Source of the DNA: Lachnospiraceae bacterium 3-1
GTDB lineage: Bacteria > Bacillota > Clostridia > Lachnospirales > Lachnospiraceae
Length of the DNA stretch: 64,000 bases
Reading direction: 5' to 3'
NCBI GenBank assembly: GCA_000403255.2
Contig: KE159571.1
Location: 654,111-718,110, forward strand
The notes under the pieces were generated by a model that saw only the letters and a list, made by a program, of their open reading frames with translations, was not told the origin of the DNA and made no database searches. Both the position numbers and the translations under genes were made by a program. The first letter of the stretch is position 1. Every line of letters starts with the position of its first letter. This document shows, one piece after another, positions 38,225 through 45,442 of this stretch.

Positions 38225-39532
38225 ATGAAACAACAAAGGCAGAATGAGCAGGAATTTGCTTTTATTAAGGAGAAAATAAAAGACAAACCAATCAATAAAC
38301 GGCGGCTGCTGATACGTGCAGGATATAATATTCTCTGTGCGATAATTTTTGGAGCGGTTGCCTGTGTTGTATTTGTATGGTTAAGACCTTATTTGGATGA
38401 GTGGCTGTATCCCAAGAAAGAATCTACCATCAGCATTCCGAAGGATGATGCCCCCCAGGAAGAGGAGGAAGAAGCTGAGACGGAGAAAAGGGAAGAGGAA
38501 CAAGTGAAGGAGTCTCCGACCGAGCCGGAAAGCCAGACTGTGGTGGTGCAGGAGAGGCTGGAGATAGAGGATTATCAGGAATTACAGAATCAATTGTATG
38601 ATATTGGAAAACAGGCAAATAAATCTGTGGTAACCGTTACTGGAGTGACAAGCGGCATAGACTGGTTTGACACGCCTTATGAGAATGAAAACAGTGCAGC
38701 AGGAATTGTGATTGGGAATAGCGGACAAGAGCTATTGATTTTAACCGAGAAAAAGGTAATTGCAGATGCACAGGAAATCAGCATTACTTTTGTAGATGAT
38801 ACAGTGGTTTCTGCATCTTTGAAAAAATATGATGGAAATACGGGAATTGCTGTTATCAGCGTTCCATTGGAGGGAATCTCAGAGGAAACCATGAATCAAG
38901 TGGAGGTAGCTTCTCTAGGGAATTCTTATATTGTTCAGCAAGGGACCATAGTGCTTGCCATTGGAAGTCCTTTGGGTGCAAATTATTCTATTTTGTGCGG
39001 AACCATTACTTCCTCCAATAATGAGGTATCCACCATAGATAAGAATTATACCATTTTTACTACGGATATTGTGGGAAGTGAAAATGGAAGCGGCGTGTTG
39101 ATTAACCTGAAAGGGGAAATTATTGGACTGGTACTTCAGGATTACAGCAGTCAGAGTGACCGTAACACAATTACAGCGCTGTCAGTATCGGAATTAAAGC
39201 AGGTGATTGAGGATTTATCCAATGGCCGGGATGTGCCTTATGTGGGACTGCGCCTGAGTACAGTAACAGATGAGATTGCAAAGGAATACAGTATTCCCAA
39301 AGGTGTTTATATTAAGTCCGTAGAGTTAGATTCACCGGCAATGGCGGCTGGCCTCCAGGAGGCAGATGTTATTCTTACGGTGAATGGAGAAGAAGTGAAG
39401 ACAGTGGAGCAGTATAACCAGAAAATTTATGCATTAAATCCAGAGGACCCAGTACTTATCACTGTCAAAAGGCAGAGCGGTGAAGAGTATGTAGATTTGG
39501 ATTGTATTGTCACAGTTGGCGTATGGAAATAA
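38225..39532 (+). CDS. HtrA-like membrane protein with degenerate catalytic triad
   Basis: 435 aa from the ATG after GGAGGGTG. Cytoplasmic basic N-terminus, one membrane helix (about 35-53), Glu-rich linker (77-103), trypsin-like domain (115-330), PDZ domain (336-432, VGLRLSTVT...GVYIKSVELDSPAMAAGLQEADVI). The layout is that of surface HtrA/DegP. But the usual LTNxHV reads LTEKKV (Lys177 for His), DxAV reads TGIAV (Gly207 for Asp), and GNSGGPL reads NGSGVL (Ser289 kept). Proteolysis is unlikely; a scaffold or sensing role is inferred. yhaM follows 12 nt later. Confidence 0.8.
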   Translation: MKQQRQNEQEFAFIKEKIKDKPINKRRLLIRAGYNILCAIIFGAVACVVFVWLRPYLDEWLYPKKESTISIPKDDAPQEEEEEAETEKREEEQVKESPTEPESQTVVVQERLEIEDYQELQNQLYDIGKQANKSVVTVTGVTSGIDWFDTPYENENSAAGIVIGNSGQELLILTEKKVIADAQEISITFVDDTVVSASLKKYDGNTGIAVISVPLEGISEETMNQVEVASLGNSYIVQQGTIVLAIGSPLGANYSILCGTITSSNNEVSTIDKNYTIFTTDIVGSENGSGVLINLKGEIIGLVLQDYSSQSDRNTITALSVSELKQVIEDLSNGRDVPYVGLRLSTVTDEIAKEYSIPKGVYIKSVELDSPAMAAGLQEADVILTVNGEEVKTVEQYNQKIYALNPEDPVLITVKRQSGEEYVDLDCIVTVGVWK

Positions 39533-39544
39533 AGGAGTAAGATT

Positions 39545-40489
39545 ATGAAATATATAGGGAACCTGAGAGAAGGAGAACGTGTAGGGGATATTTATCTGTG
39601 TAAAGTGAAGCAGACAGCTTTGACAAAAGCCGGAAAGCCGTATGAGACATTGATTTTACAGGATAAAACAGGCACCTTGGATGCAAAGATCTGGGACCCG
39701 AATTCCCAGGGAATCGATGAATTTGAAGCTTTGGATTATATTGCGGTGGTAGGAGATGTCACCAGCTTTCAAGGGGCGTTGCAGCTTAATATCAAACGTG
39801 TCCGCAAAGTGGGAGAAGGGGAATATGATCCGAAGGAATATCTTCCTGTCAGTGAGAAGGATATTGATCAGATGTATCTGGAGCTTACAGAGTTTATTAA
39901 AGGAATGAAGAATCCTTACCTGAAAAAGCTCTGTTCCAGTTTCTTCTTAGAGGATAAGGAATTTGAGAAGAATTTTAAATTCCACAGTGCAGCCAAAAAT
40001 GTTCATCATGGTTATGTGGGGGGATTGTTGGAGCATACCCTCAGCGTAACAAAGCTTTGTAATTATTATATCCAGGCATATCCAATGTTACATAAGGATT
40101 TGCTGCTGGCGGCTGCTATGTTTCATGATGTTGGAAAATTGCAAGAGCTGTCTGTATTTCCAGAAAATGATTATACAGATGCAGGGCAGCTTTTAGGACA
40201 TATTATTATTGGGGAAGAGCTGGTGGGAGAAAGGATTCGTACGATTCCAGGGTTTCCCATGAAATTAGCCAATGAATTAAAGCATTGTATTCTTGCACAT
40301 CACGGGGAGCTGGAGTATGGATCGCCCAAAAAGCCTGCGATTGCGGAGGCAGTGGCTTTGAGCTTTGCTGATAATACGGATGCTAAAATGCAGACTATGA
40401 AGGAGGCCCTGGCTGCTGCGGAGGGAAATCATGGTTGGCTGGGATATAACCGATTGTTTGAATCCAATATACGAAGAACCAGTGAATAA
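39545..40489 (+). CDS. yhaM: 3'-5' exoribonuclease YhaM family
   Basis: 314 aa. An N-terminal OB-fold (residues about 10-85, LQDKTGTLDAKIWDP) precedes an HD phosphohydrolase domain with VGGLLEHTLSV, AAAMFHDVGKLQEL and CILAHHGELEYGSP. B. subtilis YhaM trims RNA 3' ends. AAGGAG lies upstream; downstream of the HtrA-like gene. Confidence 0.9.
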   Translation: MKYIGNLREGERVGDIYLCKVKQTALTKAGKPYETLILQDKTGTLDAKIWDPNSQGIDEFEALDYIAVVGDVTSFQGALQLNIKRVRKVGEGEYDPKEYLPVSEKDIDQMYLELTEFIKGMKNPYLKKLCSSFFLEDKEFEKNFKFHSAAKNVHHGYVGGLLEHTLSVTKLCNYYIQAYPMLHKDLLLAAAMFHDVGKLQELSVFPENDYTDAGQLLGHIIIGEELVGERIRTIPGFPMKLANELKHCILAHHGELEYGSPKKPAIAEAVALSFADNTDAKMQTMKEALAAAEGNHGWLGYNRLFESNIRRTSE

Positions 40490-40541
40490 AAACAAGGGCT
40501 GCTGTATGAAGGGGAATTTCCTGGATGCAGCAGCCATATTT

Positions 40542-40740
40542 GTTCTTCTATAGGAAAGACCTTGCCACGCTAAAGCGTGAAAGTATCTTTCCTATAGAAG
40601 AACAAAGCTCTTATCGCACTGCGGCGGGTATGAAATCTGTCGCAAAGCGACCCGCCGCAGGCGGAGAATCCTGCAAAGCAGGATTCTTTCTTGCCACGAG
40701 CAATGAGCCAAGCAGCCGCGCTCGCGGGGATAGAAGTTTT
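40542..40740. repeat. Cluster of perfect hairpins between yhaM and rlmCD
   Basis: Four stems in about 200 bp. An 18-bp perfect repeat (40542-40559 with 40586-40603) encloses CACGCT/AGCGTG. Then come GCGGCGGGT/ACCCGCCGC with an inner GTCGC-aaa-GCGAC, and GAATCCTGC-aaa-GCAGGATTC, then GC-rich GAGC/GCTC bases. Loops are AA or AAA. It looks like a composite of REP-like repeats or a multi-stem RNA; an 85-codon frame crossing it is judged not to be a gene. Confidence 0.6.
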
Positions 40741-40778
40741 GCAATTGTCTATGTTTCAGGGAAGGGAATTAAAGTGGT

Positions 40779-42218
40779 ATGAAAAGAAATGCACAGGCTA
40801 AACAGAAAAATAATGGTATTTTCCAAAAAAATATGGAATTGGAGCTTTTGATTGAGGATATGGGAGTAGATGGAGAGGGAATTGGGAAAAAAGAAGGTGC
40901 CATATTTTTTGTAAAAGATGCTGTCCTTGGAGACCGTGTTTTGGCAAAAATTATGAAAATGAAGAAAAATTATGGGTATGCCCGTCTACTTCAGGTAATA
41001 GCGCCATCTCCTTATAGGGTGGAGCCTCGCTGCAATTACCATCGTCAGTGTGGGGGATGTCAGATGCAGGCATTGGATTACCAAAAGCAGTTGGAGTTTA
41101 AGGAAAACAAGGTTAAGAATAACCTGAAGCGAATAGGTGGCTTTCGTCTGCCAGAGGATATTCCTGTGATACATCCGGTTATTGGTATGGAGAAACCATA
41201 TTATTATAGAAATAAAGTGCAGTTTCCCATTGGAACCGATAAAAATGGGAAAATTGTGACAGGATTTTATGCTGCCCACAGTCATAATATTATTCCCAAT
41301 CGACAATGCTTTCTTGGTGAAAAAGTCAATGAAAAAATCTTGGATGTGGTGATTTCCTTTATGGAAGAAAACGGAATTACAGCTTATGAAGAAGCAACTG
41401 GAACTGGGCTGGTGCGGCATGTGCTGACCCGTGTTGGATTTCGGACTGGGGAACGAATGGTGTGTCTTGTTATCAATGGGAAATCTTTGCCATGTGCAGA
41501 AAAGCTGGTGGAAAAACTGCGTACCATTGAGGGGATGACCAGTATCCTGTTAAATGTAAACAGAGAAAATACAAACGTTATTCTTGGAAGAGAAATTATT
41601 TCTCTCTGGGGGAAAAATTTTATTTCAGATTATATTGGAAATATCAAATATCAGATTTCTCCGTTGTCTTTTTTTCAGGTAAATCCAGTCCAGACACAGA
41701 GACTATATGAGAAAGCTCTGGAGTATGCAGGGCTTACAGGCAAAGAAATTGTGTGGGATTTGTATTGTGGAATTGGAACGATTTCTTTGTTTTTGGCTCA
41801 GAGGGCGAAGAAGGTGTACGGAGTGGAGATTGTGGCCCCTGCCATTGCAGATGCAAGACAGAATGCCAGAATAAACGGCATTGAAAATGTTGAGTTTTTT
41901 GTAGGAAAGGCAGAGGAGGTTTTGCCAGAGTTTTATGAAAAGGGATGTTGGGATGCGCAAATGGAGGATATGCTGCACCCGGATGTCATTGTGGCAGATC
42001 CGCCTAGGAAAGGCTGTGATGAGAAGTGTCTGGAAACCATTGTGAAAATGCAGCCGGGGCGGGTGGTGTATGTCAGCTGTGATTCGGCGACGCTGGCTCG
42101 GGATTTGAAATACTTGTGTGAGGGAGGATATGAGGTGAGGGAAGTGCAGATGGTGGATATGTTTCCGCAGACAACACATGTGGAAACGGTGGCTCTGCTG
42201 ACGAGAAAAGCCCCGTAA
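40779..42218 (+). CDS. rlmD: 23S rRNA (uracil-5-)-methyltransferase, RlmCD/RumA type
   Basis: 479 aa. N-terminal TRAM domain, Fe-S cysteines (CNYHRQCGGCQMQ plus NRQC), SAM site WDLYCGIGTISLFLAQ, and catalytic ADPPRKGCD and VYVSCDSATLARD with the nucleophilic Cys. Gram-positive members methylate U747 and/or U1939 of 23S rRNA; which one cannot be read here. No strong ribosome site; AAGGGAATTAAAGTGG precedes the ATG. Confidence 0.9.
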   Translation: MKRNAQAKQKNNGIFQKNMELELLIEDMGVDGEGIGKKEGAIFFVKDAVLGDRVLAKIMKMKKNYGYARLLQVIAPSPYRVEPRCNYHRQCGGCQMQALDYQKQLEFKENKVKNNLKRIGGFRLPEDIPVIHPVIGMEKPYYYRNKVQFPIGTDKNGKIVTGFYAAHSHNIIPNRQCFLGEKVNEKILDVVISFMEENGITAYEEATGTGLVRHVLTRVGFRTGERMVCLVINGKSLPCAEKLVEKLRTIEGMTSILLNVNRENTNVILGREIISLWGKNFISDYIGNIKYQISPLSFFQVNPVQTQRLYEKALEYAGLTGKEIVWDLYCGIGTISLFLAQRAKKVYGVEIVAPAIADARQNARINGIENVEFFVGKAEEVLPEFYEKGCWDAQMEDMLHPDVIVADPPRKGCDEKCLETIVKMQPGRVVYVSCDSATLARDLKYLCEGGYEVREVQMVDMFPQTTHVETVALLTRKAP

Positions 42219-42753
42219 ATCAAAGTTTTCCGCCGATTTGGGACAAAAATGGATGTGTGTTTCAGTTTCCGCAGAATAGGTATGAGGGAATTGATTTACC
42301 CAGGGGGATAGGCTGTGGGGAACGGAAGATATACATTTTGGCGAAAGGATATGTTTTCGCAAAAATAGAAGAAACAGTGGCATTGCATTTTCATTAACTG
42401 GAGATGTGATGCCATTTTGTTATAAATATGGTAAATATATTTTTTGATAATCTACGGTGTTAAGACTCTGACCTTGGCATCAACGGAGGGGCGAAAAAGC
42501 CCGTAAACTGGGCATTTCTGCGGTTACATAGGGTTAAAATTTACATAATAGAACGTCACTTTTAGCAGACAAAAAATCCCGTTTTGTCCTTTTGGATAGG
42601 TTAAGGGGGTAGCTTAATGTATGCACTATTTGGCAAAAGAAAATAAAATATGGCAAAAGTATAAATGTATGGCGAAAGTATATTAAATTGCAAAACACAA
42701 ACTTTATACGAGCCTCCGTAGATTTAAAAGTACAATGAAATGTTATATAAATG
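42219..42753. other. AT-rich intergenic region before the defence island
   Basis: No gene seen. It contains a GCCC/GGGC hairpin near 42500, a GACAAAA/TTTTGTC hairpin followed by CTTTT near 42573, and three spaced copies of TGGCRAAAG (42631, 42651, 42670). Base composition shifts to AT-rich here, marking the island edge. Confidence 0.5.
42631..42678 (+). repeat. Three iteron-like repeats TGGCRAAAG
   Basis: TGGCAAAAG at 42631 and 42651, TGGCGAAAG at 42670: spacing 20 and 19 bp, about two helical turns, with partly shared flanks (TATGGC-AAAGTATA). They lie 75-125 bp upstream of the controller promoter; probable protein-binding array. Confidence 0.5.
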
Positions 42754-42782
42754 TTGCTTAAATGATTGGTATGAGTTATAAT
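42754..42782 (+). promoter_or_regulatory. Promoter of the defence island
   Basis: TTGCTT and TATAAT with a 17-bp spacer, 50 nt before the controller gene ATG. Confidence 0.6.
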
Positions 42783-42831
42783 AATGCTGTTGCAGTGCGT
42801 ATTTTGATGAGATAATTAAGAGGTGGATATA

Positions 42832-43041
42832 ATGAGTTTTTCTGAGGACATTAAGCGTATACGTCGTAAGGCTTTTTTAACACAAGAAGATTTTGCAAAA
42901 GAAATAGGGGTATCATATGCAACAGTGAATAGGTGGGAGACTGGCAAAGCGAAACCTAATTTAAAGACAATGAAACTGATAGATGGGTATTGCAAGAAGA
43001 ACGCCATTGACTTTGACATCAGTGAAGAAATAGCAGATTAG
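42832..43041 (+). CDS. XRE-family controller of the restriction island
   Basis: 69 aa, nearly all HTH (TQEDFAKEIGVSYATVNRWETGKAKPN at residues about 17-41). The ATG at 42832 follows AAGAGGTGG. Its place just before two methyltransferase genes matches the controller (C) proteins that time restriction after methylation; this role is inferred from position and size. Same strand and 14 nt from the next gene. Confidence 0.75.
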   Translation: MSFSEDIKRIRRKAFLTQEDFAKEIGVSYATVNRWETGKAKPNLKTMKLIDGYCKKNAIDFDISEEIAD

Positions 43042-43055
43042 AGGAGTGGCATACA

Positions 43056-44135
43056 ATGCAGAATTATAAAGTAGTTGACTTGTTTTGTGGAGCAGGTGGA
43101 TTATCTAAAGGATTTCTTGATGCCGGGTATGATGTGGTCTTGGGAATTGACTATGATGATGCTGCACTAGAAACTTTTCAGAAGAATCACGGCTCAGCCA
43201 CTGCAATGAAATTGGATTTGTATAATCATGAGAATATAGAAAAAATTGTAGATTTTTTAAAAGAAAGAAATATAGATAATTTGGATGTTTTAGTAGGCGG
43301 ACCGCCATGCCAAGGTTTTTCGTATGCTGGAAAAATGGATATAAATGATAAAAGAAACTTTTTATATATTGCTATGGTTAAATTAACAGAGCGCTTGCGT
43401 CCCAAAGCCGTGTTATTGGAAAATGTATTGGCAATGATAGAGGCAAATGGAGGTGTTGGGGCAAGGCGTGTTATTGACGATTTTAGAGCTATAGGATATA
43501 AAATGGTGCCTAAAGTATTATTTGCTCCAGATTATGGAGTACCTCAAATTAGAAAAAGAGTGTTTTTCGTTGGTTTGCGTGATTTGGTAGATGAATTTTG
43601 CTTTCCAGAAGCTATGCTAGATCCGGCACATTATATTACTTGCGAAGAAGCTATTTCTGATCTTCCGAGTCTTCAGACCGATAAAGGTGAAATTGTTCGA
43701 GGAGAAAAAGTGCAGGATTATATGACAGAACCCAAATCTGATTATCAGAGGCTTATGAGAAAGCAATCGTTGAAAGTGTATAATCATGTGGGCAGTGTTC
43801 CAATAGAAAAAACTAGGAAGATGATTGCTTTGGTACCGGAAGGTAAAAATTATCTAGCATTGCCAGATGAATATAGGGGGTTGTATAAATATCATGAGGC
43901 GCTTACAAGATACAATAGTAAAAAACCGTCATTGACAATTAATACAGGACATAGGTCGCATTTTCATTATAAGTGGAATCGTATTCCAACTGTTAGAGAA
44001 AGTGCGAGATTGCAAAGTTTCCCAGATGATTTTATTTTTTATGGAAATCAGTCTGAGCAGTTTAAACAAGTTGGAAATGCCGTACCACCTTTGCTCGGAC
44101 AGGTAATAGCTGAACAGCTAAAAAAATATATTTGA
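43056..44135 (+). CDS. DNA (cytosine-5-)-methyltransferase 1
   Basis: 359 aa with the m5C motifs in order: I DLFCGAGGLSKGF, IV GGPPCQGFS (catalytic Cys), VI ENV, VIII QIRKRVFFVGL, and IX-X ending QVGNAVPPLLG. The short variable region gives target choice. Paired with a second m5C enzyme 13 nt downstream; two such enzymes are expected for a restriction site whose strands need different methylases (LlaJI) or an obligate pair (BsuMI). Confidence 0.92.
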   Translation: MQNYKVVDLFCGAGGLSKGFLDAGYDVVLGIDYDDAALETFQKNHGSATAMKLDLYNHENIEKIVDFLKERNIDNLDVLVGGPPCQGFSYAGKMDINDKRNFLYIAMVKLTERLRPKAVLLENVLAMIEANGGVGARRVIDDFRAIGYKMVPKVLFAPDYGVPQIRKRVFFVGLRDLVDEFCFPEAMLDPAHYITCEEAISDLPSLQTDKGEIVRGEKVQDYMTEPKSDYQRLMRKQSLKVYNHVGSVPIEKTRKMIALVPEGKNYLALPDEYRGLYKYHEALTRYNSKKPSLTINTGHRSHFHYKWNRIPTVRESARLQSFPDDFIFYGNQSEQFKQVGNAVPPLLGQVIAEQLKKYI

Positions 44136-44148
44136 TTAAAGAGGAAAT

Positions 44149-45429
44149 ATGATGCTTTATAAGATGATAGATTTGTTTGCTGGTTGTGGCGGTCTTGAGG
44201 ATGGGTTCTTACAAAGTGGACGATATGAAGATATTGCGGCTGTCGAGTGGTTGCAGCCGCAAGTTCGGACGTTAGTTCATCGACTGAAAACAAAGTGGAA
44301 AATTGAAGATGCCGAGGACAGGGTAATGTGCTTTGATATCCAGCGAGAGGAAGAACTATATTATGGTTGGAGTGATGATTCTACAGTTCCATCACGAGAA
44401 ATACTTCCAAATGGTAAGCATAGCCGATATAAAACAGGACCTTACGGTAACGGAAAAGGGCTTGATTATTTTGTAGATAAAGCTGGTGGTATAGATATTA
44501 TTATTGGCGGCCCCCCATGCCAAGCATATTCTGTAGCAGGACGTGTTAGAGATGAGAATGGTATGAAAGATGACTACAGAAATTATTTGTTTGAACATTA
44601 TTTGAATGTAGTAAATCGATATAAGCCCAAGGTATTTATATTTGAAAATGTGCCGGGATTGTTAAGTGCTATGCCAGATGGAACTCCGATAACAAGGTTA
44701 ATTTGTCAAGGCTTTGAAGGTATTGGGTATGAGATAGTAGATGATTTGAAAGCGTATGCAAAAATAAATGCAAGTGATTATGGTGTTCCCCAGCATAGGG
44801 AACGATTGATTATTCTTGGAATTAGGAAGAATATCTGTGAAAAACCACAGGAAATATTGCATGATTTTTACAAAAATATTTTGCCAAAATACAAATCAAA
44901 AACGAAAAAGACTGTGGAAGAAGCAATAGGAGATCTTCCGGCGCTTTATCCGATAATCACTGAAAAAACATCTTTAAAGAGAATAGGATACACAAAATCA
45001 GAGTGCAATATAACATGGCATAAGGCCCGGCATCATAGTCTTCGCGATGTGGAAATATATGGAATGCTTGCGGAAGATATATTGTCAGGGGAAAATAAGT
45101 ATGCTGATAGCAAATCTCTTAGTGAGTTGTATGAAGAACGTGTTGGTGCAAAATCTCCGATACATAGGTATCATGTCTTGCGGAAGGATGAGCCAAGTAC
45201 AACTATTATTTCGCATTTGGATCGTGACGGTAATAGATTTATTCACTATGATCCGAAGCAATGTAGGGATATTACTCCGAGAGAGGCTGCAAGAATACAA
45301 TCCTTTGATGATGATTTTGATTTTATAGGGAATCAGACAGATACATATATTATGATCGGGAATGCTGTGCCTCCTATTCTTGCTAAATGTGTTGGAGGGG
45401 CTGTAGCTGAAATACTTGATATGCTGTAA
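44149..45429 (+). CDS. DNA (cytosine-5-)-methyltransferase 2
   Basis: 426 aa. Motifs: I DLFAGCGGLEDGF, IV GGPPCQAYS, VI FENVPG, VIII QHRERLIILG, X MIGNAVPP. It differs strongly from methyltransferase 1 (long insertion between motifs I and IV, larger target region), so it is not a recent duplicate. It ends 13 nt before the McrB-like gene. Confidence 0.92.
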   Translation: MMLYKMIDLFAGCGGLEDGFLQSGRYEDIAAVEWLQPQVRTLVHRLKTKWKIEDAEDRVMCFDIQREEELYYGWSDDSTVPSREILPNGKHSRYKTGPYGNGKGLDYFVDKAGGIDIIIGGPPCQAYSVAGRVRDENGMKDDYRNYLFEHYLNVVNRYKPKVFIFENVPGLLSAMPDGTPITRLICQGFEGIGYEIVDDLKAYAKINASDYGVPQHRERLIILGIRKNICEKPQEILHDFYKNILPKYKSKTKKTVEEAIGDLPALYPIITEKTSLKRIGYTKSECNITWHKARHHSLRDVEIYGMLAEDILSGENKYADSKSLSELYEERVGAKSPIHRYHVLRKDEPSTTIISHLDRDGNRFIHYDPKQCRDITPREAARIQSFDDDFDFIGNQTDTYIMIGNAVPPILAKCVGGAVAEILDML

Positions 45430-45442
45430 GGAAGTGGGAAAC

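Noticed and set aside
40525-40782. 85-codon frame across the hairpin cluster
   Set aside because: Its codons are the hairpin stems themselves and no ribosome site precedes it. The repeat structure explains the open frame.
41703-42383. 226-codon minus-strand frame
   Set aside because: Antisense to the rlmCD C-terminus; no motif.
42628-42680. Possible CRISPR-like repeats
   Set aside because: Only three 9-bp units with 10-11 bp between them; no spacer-repeat organisation and no cas genes in the window.
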